A DNA stretch of 13,893 nt from Treponema sp. (GTDB lineage Bacteria; Spirochaetota; Spirochaetia; Treponematales; Breznakiellaceae), in NCBI GenBank assembly GCA_009785545.1, contig WQWD01000029.1, positions 1-13,893 on the forward strand, given 5' to 3'. A program made the position numbers and the translations under genes. The notes beneath the pieces were generated by a model that was not told where the DNA came from, ran no database searches, and was given only the letters and a program-made list of their open reading frames with translations. Shown here piece after piece: positions 1 through 7,189 of this stretch (the first letter of the stretch is position 1; each line of letters begins with the position of its first letter).

Positions 1-1
1 C

Positions 2-52
2 GTCAATATTATTGGCGCGAAGCAGCTAATCAGCGCAGCGAGCGCAAGATGA
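2..52 (+). CDS. IS1182-family transposase, C-terminal end only (cut by window edge)
   Basis: The frame starting at base 2 reads VNIIGAKQLISAASAR then TGA, identical to the last 16 residues of the complete transposase at 12367-13848. Nothing upstream is in the window, so completeness cannot be judged. If the window is a circular molecule, this is the same physical gene as the one at the right end and not a second copy. It is followed directly by a hairpin terminator that overlaps the stop codon. Confidence 0.9.
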   Translation, partial: VNIIGAKQLISAASAR

Positions 53-75
53 AAGGCGGGAACGCCTTTTTTTTT
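52..75 (+). terminator. Rho-independent terminator of the IS transposase (left copy)
   Basis: A seven-base-pair stem (AAAGGCG at 52-58 with CGCCTTT at 63-69) closes on a GGAA tetraloop and runs into an uninterrupted T tract to base 75. It overlaps the last base of the transposase stop codon. The same structure recurs at 13848-13871. Confidence 0.85.
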
Positions 76-160
76 GCGTCCGTGGACGCGCAGCAGACGA
101 CGAAGTCGGCTTAACCCAAAAATGAGCGGAGCGATATTTTTGACGGGGGGCTTGGGGGAC
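76..160 (+). repeat. Dispersed intergenic repeat, copy A
   Basis: This stretch lies immediately downstream of the IS terminator. It resembles the + strand sequence at about 12195-12285 and, inverted, the sequence at about 11861-11945. Shared landmarks are a GCAGAC block, a GGCTTA box, a poly-A run, a GCGAGGATTTTT-like block and GGGGGCTTGGGG. I see no ORF in it. Copy A is the most divergent of the three. Its relation to the IS (outside it, or part of its ends) cannot be settled here. Confidence 0.6.
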
Positions 161-161
161 G

Positions 162-230
162 CCAGTCTGTGGCTTTTGACACAGGCTGGGGCTCACCCCA
201 ACGAGAAGCACAAAGAAGGGCCCTTTGTGC
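162..230 (+). other. Cluster of three strong stem-loops, non-coding
   Basis: There are three closely packed inverted repeats. CCAGTCTGTG (162-171) pairs with CACAGGCTGG (180-189) with one G-U wobble. TGGGG/CCCCA (187-191 with 196-200) has a CTCA loop and competes with the first stem. GCACAAAG (208-215) pairs with CTTTGTGC (223-230). No T tract follows, so a simple terminator is unlikely. The remaining sequence to base 415 holds no gene I can support. Confidence 0.5.
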
Positions 231-403
231 ATTGCTCGCCGCAATAGCATCCACCCTGAAATACTTCATTTTGCATTGGCAGAAAATATCATACTTTTAC
301 GGGCTTCCAGTCCAACATCATATAATTTTACGGTTACTGTGCGGTTTTTCTTAACAATTATTTGATAAAATATTTGAGAGAAAAAAATAACCACTCAAAA
401 ATT

Positions 404-409
404 AGAGGT
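404..409 (+). promoter_or_regulatory. Ribosome binding site fixing the sigma-factor start
   Basis: AGAGGT sits six bases before the ATG at 416. The longer alternative beginning at TTG 362 has no comparable site, so the ATG at 416 is preferred. Confidence 0.7.
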
Positions 410-415
410 AAAAAC

Positions 416-943
416 ATGCGAAAGGAAAAATCGAATAACGACGTTGCCTTCGACAAGCTGTGCAGAGATAATCAAAAGAATCTGCAAAAATTCGTGTTCA
501 GGCTTGCGGGTGAAGATAAACATATAGCCGACGATATAATTCAGGAAACATATTTGTACGCCGTGGAGAACAAAGAAAAATTGTTGACTCACCCAAAGCC
601 CACCGCATGGCTCTACAAGAGCGCACATATTTTTTATAAGCGAAATATGTCAATACTCAGGACTGTTCAGACAAATGAGGAAAGTTTGGACAACATTGCG
701 AAAAAAAATGCCGAGAGCAATTTTAATTTATTTGTTGAGATTGATTACGGCGGCGATACGGAAGAAATATTTTCTGCGTTGTCCGATAAAGAAAAAGATT
801 TGGTAGAACTGCGATACGGGCAAGGCTTCTCACTCGAAGAGATAGCAGTCATGCGCCAAGTGAGCTATATAACGGTGCGTCGACGTCACGCAAAAATTTT
901 GAGGAAATTAAAGTGCCATTTTGAAGAGTCAAACAAAAGTTAA
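416..943 (+). CDS. RNA polymerase sigma-70 family factor, ECF-like
   Basis: The 175-residue product has the two-domain layout of ECF sigma factors. A region 2 part (about residues 12-76) contains the ADDIIQETY signature typical of the -10 and core-binding region, and the helical stretch ending near HIFYKRN. A region 4 part (about residues 117-166) has ALSDKEKDLVELRYGQGFSL, then a helix-turn-helix that should read the -35 element. The linker is about 40 residues. The product should direct core RNA polymerase to a specific promoter set in the cytoplasm. No recognisable anti-sigma gene follows; instead there is a decayed stretch and then two secreted-protein genes, which I infer may be its targets. 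Family assignment is firm. The target promoters and inducing signal are unknown. Confidence 0.85.
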   Translation: MRKEKSNNDVAFDKLCRDNQKNLQKFVFRLAGEDKHIADDIIQETYLYAVENKEKLLTHPKPTAWLYKSAHIFYKRNMSILRTVQTNEESLDNIAKKNAESNFNLFVEIDYGGDTEEIFSALSDKEKDLVELRYGQGFSLEEIAVMRQVSYITVRRRHAKILRKLKCHFEESNKS

Positions 944-1079
944 TTTTGTTATTTTGCACAAAAAAATAATTTAATCTAAATATATTTTGTGAAAAAAGTG
1001 GAATTAAGTTTTTTTTCGAAAAAGGTGATACAAAAAGGCAGCGAAAAAGTGTTAAATATATAAGGGGGATTTAAATAAA

Positions 1080-1177
1080 TTGATAGAAGATAGAAAATAC
1101 TCAAGGACGAAGTGCGTCGCCAAGAGGAAGTGAAAAAGTTAAGGCAATAAATGGATGATATATTGGAGACAAAGTGA
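1080..1177 (+). pseudogene. Remnant of a tiny charged, helical protein gene
   Basis: A GGGGG-rich ribosome binding site precedes TTG 1080, which reads MIEDRKYSR. A one-base frame change near 1105 then gives DEVRRQEEVKKLRQ, a stop, and MDDILETK before TGA at 1175-1177. The pieces join naturally into one short amphipathic, coiled-coil-like peptide of about 32 residues if one frameshift and one nonsense codon are repaired. The position directly after the sigma gene suggests a former operon partner. I do not recognise the family. This is inference from frame continuity, not from homology. Confidence 0.35.
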
Positions 1178-1190
1178 GGAGGGGGGCGTA

Positions 1191-1241
1191 ATGCGAATAC
1201 GCTGTGATTACTTGGCAGGTCGCAGGTATCATCGTGAATAG
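1191..1241 (+). CDS. 16-residue mini-ORF with a very strong ribosome binding site
   Basis: AGGAGGGGG (about 1177-1186) overlaps the stop of the preceding remnant and lies about five bases before ATG 1191. The reading frame is MRIRCDYLAGRRYHRE then TAG. The start-stop coupling looks like a working translation start, but the product is far too short for a known family. It may be the undamaged 5' end of a decayed gene, or a leader peptide. The rest of 1242-1408 shows one inverted repeat (TGCGCGT 1271-1277 with ACGCGCA 1297-1303) and nothing else I can support. Confidence 0.3.
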   Translation: MRIRCDYLAGRRYHRE

Positions 1242-1408
1242 TGAGATGATTCCAATGGTTCAATCGAAAATGCGCGTGAGGTCTGGTGTTCTTTCAACGC
1301 GCACATGGCATTTAAACCCCTGCTGAAATATCATGTGCTGCACTGCCACACAATTATGAACATTTTGTAAAAAAATAAGAAAGGCTAAATTTTAAGGAGT
1401 AATGTTTT

Positions 1409-3901
1409 ATGATGAACAACAAAAAATTTAAGTTTAAAATAACATGCTTGATGCTATCGGTCTTTATGAGCATAACAACAATTCCGATTTCGGCTATTGG
1501 GGATGATAACATGGGCGGCTTGGTGACTTATGATGATGTGTTCGCGACATATTGGGTCTATGAGGTTGATTTTGAGCAGTTTGAGCTAATTGATGATATA
1601 ATGTACTGGGAGCTTGCGTTTTATGAGGATGAGTATGATGAAATATACGATGCGCCAGAACCTCCGGACGAAGAGCTGCTTCCGTTTTTGAGATACGCTT
1701 ATGCGACCCCGTCTGAATTGATCCAAGCTGAATTCGGTATTGCGCCTATGTCGGCGTTAGATTGGCAGATTTACATCACCGTAGACAATATCAATAGGAA
1801 TATTGGAAACCTTGAAAATTGGCTTAATATCAATTTTGGGAGTCGCCGACAAACAATAACCACGATTAAACTCACGGGGACGGGAATCGTCGCGAACAAT
1901 AGCGGTTTTGGCAGGGCAATCACGGCAGCGCTCCCGAATGTCGCAGACATTGATTTAAGTGCTTTCAACAATTCCCACGCAAACAACGCTACGGCGCGAA
2001 CACACGGGTTTGGCATAGGGATGTTCGAAGGTGCGACTAACATCAGAAGAGTGCTCATTCCGAACAGGACATTCCTGCCAGAAAGAATGTTTGCGGGCAT
2101 GACTAATTTAAGAACCTTGAGAGTGTCTTCTACCGCCACAACTCCCGCAAGGCCAATGTCGACCAGATTTGGACTCGCTGATGAAAATGTAATCAACCTT
2201 AATGGCTATACCGGAAGAATCAATGACGTAAATTTCGGCGCCCGTCTTTTTGAAGGATGCACGTCCATTGTGGCGGTGATGCTCCCCAACAGGCAAACGT
2301 CAAATAGAATGTTTGCTGGGTGTACTTCTCTCTCAGCTTTAAGAGTAGGTTCGAGCAGTATCCGAGACTCGCGCGGGAATCTGAGGCCGCAATTCGTAAA
2401 CACCATAGATTTGACCAATTATACTAGGGTGTTTGGCGATGAGCTTTTTGCAGGATGCACGTCAATAATAACGGTCAAATTGCCAAGGAACAGGCTTCTT
2501 TCAAGAGGCATGTTCGACAACTGCACTAACTTGAGATGGGTTATCGGTGCGTTCAATCAAACGATGGTTCTTGACCCCAACGGGGTTGCACTTGGCCGTA
2601 CAGGCTCATCCACGATGCAAAGATTCGCTGGCAGGACGCCCGCCAATGCTCGCATAGCTGGACCAGGTTTTGTCGAATACAGTCCTCCTACGTTTACAGT
2701 TACTGCCGGCGGTCAGGTACGCATAGACAGAAGAAGTAATCCGGACACCGGCTTATACATGGTGCAAGCCAGGGTAGGTAATTCTTGGAAAGACCAAGGC
2801 ATCATTAATTCGAACGGCGCCAATAGTTTTCAATTGAGTTCTGCTCTTGGCATCGAATTTAGAATTAGAGTTCACCCTATCTATGACCAATTCAATTGGA
2901 ATGGCAGGACAGTCAACGGCGGAAGATTCAGATCCATGGAAAGAAACTACAGATGGGGCGTAGCTTTAGGTTCGTCAAATGTGACTTCCAATTTGACATT
3001 GACAATCAATTATTATGGCACAAGCACGAGTTGGCTTACGCCCGTGCGAATCCTAAATGCAGTTGCTGCACAGCATCCCGGCAGATCCATTGAACAAATA
3101 GGTACGTTGCGCATTACGGGCAACGGAACAATCGCATCAAACACCAGCGGAGCAATAGGCCTTGCTATAACGAATTACCTGCCAAATTTGCATACACTTG
3201 ATTTGGGTGGCTTCAACGGCGTATTTGGAAATCATGCATTCAGAAACACAGAAAATATCCGCTCTGTGATTCTTCCTGACAGGCTTTTAACATTAGGCAC
3301 AAATATGTTCAACGGAAATATCAATTTGACCACTTTAGCTGTAGGGCAGGCTGCGTTTAACTTACTCCAAAATGAAGCACTGGATATCATTGATTTGCGT
3401 AATTTTAGAGGCACATTCGGTTCTCATATGTTCGCAGGCTGCATATCCATTGAGGCAGTTAATATTCCGCATAACATACCCTTAGCTAACCGTATGTTTG
3501 AAAACTGTGAGGCCCTGCGCACTTTGACTGTTAATGGAAACCCAAGAGATGCATTGGATTGGGATTTCTACGGCATAGATTTGCGACGCTTCCAAAGTAC
3601 GTTCGGTTCGTATATTTTCCATAACGGCGAATCTATTGAAACAATTCTTCTGCCAAGGAATATACCGCTGGGAAGTAATATGTTTAGGAACTGCGTAAAT
3701 ATATGGGACGTGTGGCTGCATCCGAATCAGACTGAAAGATTGTCTTCAACTACAGCTTTCAACGGTATTCCGCAGTTAAGCCACGACGATAGTATAGAGC
3801 CTGTTATCAACATCCCGGCGAATTATCCGGTTGGCAACCTTTCATCGCACATCAGGAATCGCTTCGAAATTGAAACATTTGATGTTGATCCTTGGGGATG
3901 A
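1409..3901 (+). CDS. Secreted BspA-type leucine-rich-repeat protein
   Basis: The 830-residue product starts at ATG 1409 (a second ATG follows at 1412), nine bases after AAGGAG at 1394-1399. Residues 1 to about 29 form a signal peptide with a lysine-rich n-region and a hydrophobic core ending near PISA. A very acidic segment (about 30-90) follows. Two leucine-rich blocks (about 119-405 and 528-795) carry repeated units such as LFEGCTSI, MFAGCTSLSALRVG and MFDNCTNLRW, typical of the LRR_5/BspA family. They are separated by a beta-rich, immunoglobulin-like spacer (about 420-520). The two blocks begin alike (W-L, then T-x-L/I-T-G-x-G-T/I, then ALPN or YLPN), so the protein looks internally duplicated. 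No LPXTG motif, SLH domain or C-terminal membrane segment is visible, so it is probably released or loosely held at the surface. BspA-type proteins are known for adhesion and host binding, but the ligand here is unknown. Confidence 0.85.
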   Translation: MMNNKKFKFKITCLMLSVFMSITTIPISAIGDDNMGGLVTYDDVFATYWVYEVDFEQFELIDDIMYWELAFYEDEYDEIYDAPEPPDEELLPFLRYAYATPSELIQAEFGIAPMSALDWQIYITVDNINRNIGNLENWLNINFGSRRQTITTIKLTGTGIVANNSGFGRAITAALPNVADIDLSAFNNSHANNATARTHGFGIGMFEGATNIRRVLIPNRTFLPERMFAGMTNLRTLRVSSTATTPARPMSTRFGLADENVINLNGYTGRINDVNFGARLFEGCTSIVAVMLPNRQTSNRMFAGCTSLSALRVGSSSIRDSRGNLRPQFVNTIDLTNYTRVFGDELFAGCTSIITVKLPRNRLLSRGMFDNCTNLRWVIGAFNQTMVLDPNGVALGRTGSSTMQRFAGRTPANARIAGPGFVEYSPPTFTVTAGGQVRIDRRSNPDTGLYMVQARVGNSWKDQGIINSNGANSFQLSSALGIEFRIRVHPIYDQFNWNGRTVNGGRFRSMERNYRWGVALGSSNVTSNLTLTINYYGTSTSWLTPVRILNAVAAQHPGRSIEQIGTLRITGNGTIASNTSGAIGLAITNYLPNLHTLDLGGFNGVFGNHAFRNTENIRSVILPDRLLTLGTNMFNGNINLTTLAVGQAAFNLLQNEALDIIDLRNFRGTFGSHMFAGCISIEAVNIPHNIPLANRMFENCEALRTLTVNGNPRDALDWDFYGIDLRRFQSTFGSYIFHNGESIETILLPRNIPLGSNMFRNCVNIWDVWLHPNQTERLSSTTAFNGIPQLSHDDSIEPVINIPANYPVGNLSSHIRNRFEIETFDVDPWG

Positions 3902-3915
3902 TAGAAATAATAATT

Positions 3916-3942
3916 TGCAAGGGCGATACAATCGCCCTTGCA
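3916..3942 (+). terminator. Perfect 12-bp hairpin after the LRR gene
   Basis: TGCAAGGGCGAT (3916-3927) is exactly complementary to ATCGCCCTTGCA (3931-3942), with a three-base ACA loop. It starts 14 bases after the stop codon. A clean T tract does not follow directly, so it could be a weak terminator or an mRNA 3'-end stabiliser. Confidence 0.6.
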
Positions 3943-4002
3943 GCACTCTATATTTTTAGTATTCATTTCAGCATTTTAATAAATTTTTAGAGGTCGATTC
4001 CC

Positions 4003-4017
4003 CGCAGCTCTGCTGCG
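4003..4017 (+). other. Small perfect hairpin in the leader of the DUF6273 gene
   Basis: CGCAGC (4003-4008) pairs with GCTGCG (4012-4017) around TCT. It lies 17 bases before the AGGAGG ribosome binding site of the next gene, in its untranslated leader. No promoter was recognised between 3943 and 4034, so the two secreted-protein genes may be cotranscribed past the upstream hairpin. Confidence 0.4.
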
Positions 4018-4051
4018 AACTAACTTTTATTTTCAGGAGGAGTTAATAATT

Positions 4052-5833
4052 ATGAAAAGAATTTTAAGCGCGATACTCATAGCAGTATTTTGTGCTATGT
4101 TGCTTCCGAGTGGAGGCGTTTCAGCCACAACAGATGCGCCTGTGCTCACACCCCCTTCTATTCGTGTCGGAGATATAGTTCCTTTTGGCTTCGACACATT
4201 GGGGTGGAGAATATGGAATTGGCAGGTATTGGATGTGCAAGACAATAGAGCGCTGCTCATAAGCGACTCATTAGGAGGTATTATGTTAAACAGGCCTTTT
4301 TGTGTCACTTCCGCAACCGCCGGTACTGCTGTTACTTGGGAAACAAGCGATATTCGTTCTTGGCTGAACGATGTGTTTTATCAAGACATTTTCAGCGACG
4401 AAGAGCGGGAAAGCATATTCGAAACTCAAGTGTTCACTAATAATAATCCATGGTTCGGAACGCCAGGCGGCAACACCACAACCGATAAAATTTTCCTGTT
4501 GAGCATTGAAGAGACAGTCTATTATTTCGGCGACAGCGGGCAGCTGCAAAATCGCCCCACTCTAACTACTACTGCTATAGATGATAAATTCAATGTCGAC
4601 CGCTCGTGGTGGGCGACGGTTTCGTCTTGGTGGCTGCGCTCGCCCGGAAATCAACCAATCCCGATGGGGGGAGCAAGGGTAGCTTCTCTTATGGCGATGG
4701 TCGGGCATGATGGGCACATCGACCTTAGCGGCGTAATAAATCAAGTGTCAGGGTATGCCGGCGTTCGTCCCGCCATGTGGGTGGATATAAATGCCCTTGC
4801 AGTCGTACCGCCGACGAACGGCGATTGCGACTGCATAGACTTTTCACACCCCGACCTCATCGTCAGCGCCGCCTATGCATCGATGACCGATATAGCTGTT
4901 CACGCCTCGACGGATAATTTCTATATCAATCTCAGCCGCGAAACAATTACGTTCCCCGACAATTTCACCCCCGCAACATTCAGGGTGGCTCCCAACAGAA
5001 CCTTTACCAACGTAAGGGCAGACGGAACTACCTTCACAACGCGATTCCCGACGCTTCTCAATCGTCCAATGTCCCTGCAAGTCGTCGGCAGGTTTCACGG
5101 AGCAGATGAAGACGCAACCATCACTTTCCCCAGCATTAACGGGCGCGCACCCGTTCCGCGGGTGCGTGTAAATTATTCACTCCTTGCCGATTGGATGGGG
5201 CTTACCAACGGTCAATGGGTGCTCACAACAAGGCCGCCGAGTGGTCAAGTTCCTGAAGTGGTCAGGGATGGAATAGAAATCGGCGTTGCGGCGATGGTGC
5301 AGCCCAACCCCAACAGAGCTCCGAGGCCTGCTAATTTTGTAGACGATAACGGGTTCGGGCGATTCTTTGATGAGCGCGGCATCTGTGTAATGAGCCTGCC
5401 GGAAGCAATCCCGCCGGCGAGGCAACGCACGTTTGTGACGAGGCGATATATTTTACGCGCCGCTCCATCAATGGCGGTGAACGACGACGACGGTACCGTG
5501 ACTTATACTGCTGCGAGCGGACAAAGGAGCTTCAACATTCGAAGCCAGCAGTTGTTGCGGGTGGGCTCAGGGGTGAATCTAACCGCGGTAGAAGAGCGCT
5601 TGAATAACGACGGTACAATCAGAACCCCCGCAAGGGCATTCGTTACAGTCTCTCGCGGGAGAAAATCAAGCATAAATGGAAACTTACCGATACTGCAACA
5701 AGCAAGAGCCGAGATAGATGTGTTGGGGTTCACAGGGAACGTCAGAGTTTGGATACCTGCAACGCAAAATAGGCCGGCTAGTCAAGTTCGGACTTTCCAA
5801 TTTCCCGCACTGTCCGAACCAAGCGGCAACTAA
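4052..5833 (+). CDS. Secreted DUF6273-domain protein with unassigned C-terminal half
   Basis: The 593-residue product starts at ATG 4052 behind AGGAGG (4035-4040). Residues 1-25 are a clear signal peptide ending GGVSA. Residues about 38-245 match the layout of DUF6273: an IWNWQVLDV start, RALLISDS, the TWETSDIRSWLNDVFY block (95-110), FSDEE, TDKIFLLSIEE (144-154), SSWWLRSPGN (191-200) and GVRPAMWV near 237-244. A short cysteine pair (CDC, about 259-261) marks the junction. Residues about 262-593 are beta-rich and poor in recognisable motifs. I do not recognise a family for them. No membrane anchor is seen at the C terminus. DUF6273 is common in extracellular proteins of gut Clostridia, but its biochemical role is not established. 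The gene follows the LRR gene closely and ends at a good terminator. Confidence 0.8.
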   Translation: MKRILSAILIAVFCAMLLPSGGVSATTDAPVLTPPSIRVGDIVPFGFDTLGWRIWNWQVLDVQDNRALLISDSLGGIMLNRPFCVTSATAGTAVTWETSDIRSWLNDVFYQDIFSDEERESIFETQVFTNNNPWFGTPGGNTTTDKIFLLSIEETVYYFGDSGQLQNRPTLTTTAIDDKFNVDRSWWATVSSWWLRSPGNQPIPMGGARVASLMAMVGHDGHIDLSGVINQVSGYAGVRPAMWVDINALAVVPPTNGDCDCIDFSHPDLIVSAAYASMTDIAVHASTDNFYINLSRETITFPDNFTPATFRVAPNRTFTNVRADGTTFTTRFPTLLNRPMSLQVVGRFHGADEDATITFPSINGRAPVPRVRVNYSLLADWMGLTNGQWVLTTRPPSGQVPEVVRDGIEIGVAAMVQPNPNRAPRPANFVDDNGFGRFFDERGICVMSLPEAIPPARQRTFVTRRYILRAAPSMAVNDDDGTVTYTAASGQRSFNIRSQQLLRVGSGVNLTAVEERLNNDGTIRTPARAFVTVSRGRKSSINGNLPILQQARAEIDVLGFTGNVRVWIPATQNRPASQVRTFQFPALSEPSGN

Positions 5834-5896
5834 CCGAATTGTTTGGTCAATGACGACGCACGCAAACTTGCGAAATTCTGAGAAATCTGCGATCAT

Positions 5897-5930
5897 GAAA
5901 ACGGTGGGGCTAAGCCTGCCGTTTTTCGTT
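5897..5930 (+). terminator. Rho-independent terminator of the DUF6273 gene
   Basis: AAAACGG (5898-5904) pairs with CCGTTTT (5919-5925), with further pairing of GGG/CC inside the loop. It runs into a T-rich tail, about 65 bases after the stop codon. It closes the secreted-protein unit. Confidence 0.8.
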
Positions 5931-5989
5931 TTATCGGAATAGCTCCGCTCAATTCTCATCTCACGATCCCAGCGGGTGCTTCTATTATA

Positions 5990-6510
5990 ATGTATAAAGA
6001 AATTCAGACAAAAGAACAAGAAGAAAAAATCCAAGAGCTACGCACAAATCGGCGAGTTGACAACAAGTCAACTGGCTGAAAAAAATCTGGACTCGACGTA
6101 TGAAAGAAACACCCGCATAAAAATGTTGGAGCTGGACAGTGAAAAAATGAGCATACGCGAACAATGCGAGCTGTTGGGCCTGAACCGAACGAGCTTGTAC
6201 TACAAAACAGTTCCGGTAAGCGATTCAAAACAAAAGCTGCTGAACCGAATAGATGAGATATACACAGCAGATCCGTCATTCGGGGGACGTACAATCGGTA
6301 CAATATTACGCAGAGAGGGCTTCGCCATCAGAGCGACCCGACAGTGCGCTCATATATGCGTGAAATGGGGCTGTATGCGATATATCCAAGTCCGAACCTG
6401 TCAACAAAACGGGCTGTGAAGAGCCTGATATACCCGTATCTGCTTCGAGGAGTTGACATTGTCAGAAACAATCAAGTATGGGGCACAGACATCACGTATA
6501 TACGATGCAA
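5990..6510 (+). pseudogene. IS3-family transposase remnant (OrfB N-terminal part), frameshifted and truncated
   Basis: Three frames give consecutive pieces of one IS3-type transposase. ATG 5990 reads MYKEIQTKEQEEKIQEL. A frame change near 6040 continues as YAQIGELTTSQLAEKNLDST, then MSIREQCELLGLNRTSLYYK and NRIDEIYTADPSFGGRTIG, typical of the OrfB helix-turn-helix and HTH_21 region. After another frame change near 6335 it continues RSYMREMGLYAIYPSPNLS, YPYLLRGVDIVRNNQVWGTD and ITYIR at about 6505. The catalytic DDE core after WGTDITYIR is gone, replaced by an unrelated hairpin-rich segment. The copy cannot make an active transposase. The direction matches the flanking genes. Confidence 0.85.
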
Positions 6511-6513
6511 CCG

Positions 6514-6736
6514 CCCTGCACTGAAAGTGCAGGGAATGACGGAACGACTGGAAGTCTGCGCTTAGGCTGAAGCCCGGCTGTCTGCCAGAAAAGGGTTCTC
6601 ATTCGCTTAAATGCAAGGGTGCGAATTTTTCTCACCAAAATATTTACACAGGTTCAGCCACGTAGAATCAGATGACACTCAAGTGTCCGCAAGTGCTGAA
6701 AGCATTTCTCGACTGAAAGTCGAGGGTTTCAAACCA
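6514..6736 (+). other. Hairpin-rich non-coding segment with a repeated CT-GAA-AG apex
   Basis: Small hairpins occur in succession: CCCTGCACT-GAA-AGTGCAGGG (6514-6534), GACT-GGA-AGTC (6546-6556), GGCTGAAGCC (6565-6574), GACAC-TCAA-GTGTC (6674-6687), TGCT-GAA-AGCA (6694-6704), CTCGACT-GAA-AGTCGAG (6708-6724) and GGTTTCAAACC (6726-6736). Most share the same apex around CTGAAAG. Broken coding traces in one frame (for example SASAESISRLKVEGFKPIAC) hint that part of it is the end of a decayed gene. I cannot assign it. One option is the right end of an IS200/IS605-type element with its overlapping structured RNA. Confidence 0.5.
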
Positions 6737-6823
6737 ATCGCTTGTTAAATGAAATCAATGGCTGTGTTGATTGAAGTCGGAATGGAAAGATACTACGATG
6801 TCAGTCTGATTAACAGATAGAAT

Positions 6824-6863
6824 AAAAACACATTGTTTGCACAAATCTAACAATGTGTTTTTT
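6824..6863 (+). terminator. Rho-independent terminator closing the remnant region
   Basis: AAAAACACATTG (6824-6835) pairs perfectly with CAATGTGTTTTT (6851-6862), around a 15-base loop, followed by T. It separates the transposon debris from the replication genes. From 6864 to 6983 nothing is recognised. Confidence 0.75.
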
Positions 6864-6986
6864 GGTGCAAATAGAAGTTAGTGCATTTGTTCTTATTATC
6901 ATTTTGCAGATACAGAAAAAAAGGGGATAGTTTGTGTGTCTCCGGAATTCCTAGAGCTGTGCGGCTGAAACGCAACTAACAAGCCC

Positions 6987-7015
6987 TTGACAGATAAATT
7001 TATTTGCTGTAATAT
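6987..7015 (+). promoter_or_regulatory. Sigma-A-type promoter of the dead gene copy
   Basis: TTGACA (6987-6992), a 17-base spacer and TAATAT (7010-7015). The CCCTTGACA core is shared with the promoters at 7316 and 7793. Confidence 0.8.
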
Positions 7016-7044
7016 CGTAAAAAGTCTAAATAAGGAGTTTTTAT

Positions 7045-7176
7045 ATGGATATACACAAAGAATAACCAAGATTTCTTGAAGTTGATATGAGATACAAAAC
7101 ACCCGCAATTCTACCCTCTCGCATACTCAGGGCGGCGGAAGCAATTTTTAAGACAAAAATAAGCCGACCTAAATAA
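7045..7176 (+). pseudogene. Decayed paralogue of the 118-aa gene downstream
   Basis: The region 6984 to about 7150 repeats the layout and much of the sequence of 7313 to about 7490: promoter, AAGGAG ribosome binding site (7032-7037), ATG, then a shared CCAAGATTTCTT block and a shared R-I-x-x-A-A-x-A segment. Here the frame hits TAA after six codons (MDIHKE), and a second indel shifts the middle. The later frame gives LPSRILRAAEAIFKTK against LRRIHEAAYAVLTQ in the intact gene. The C-terminal helix-turn-helix part is absent. It is a divergent tandem copy, not a recent exact duplication. Confidence 0.75.
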
Positions 7177-7189
7177 ATACAATCACCAT

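Larger units (their letters stand above)
1..97. repeat. 97-bp exact terminal direct repeat, left copy
   Basis: Bases 1-97 are identical, including the nine-T run, to bases 13797-13893 at the other end of the window. The repeat covers the last 16 codons of the IS1182-type transposase, its terminator and about 22 bases beyond. An exact repeat ending precisely at both window edges is what an assembler leaves when a circular molecule is reported as linear. Two copies of the same IS flanking the segment would also give it. Confidence 0.95.

Noticed and set aside
362..415. TTG start 18 codons upstream of the sigma-factor ATG
   Set aside because: No ribosome binding site, AT-rich unlike the family, and AGAGGT fits the ATG at 416.
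6514..6736. Group II intron, retron or CRISPR array
   Set aside because: No reverse transcriptase, no domain V-like hairpin, and no regularly spaced identical repeats with unique spacers.
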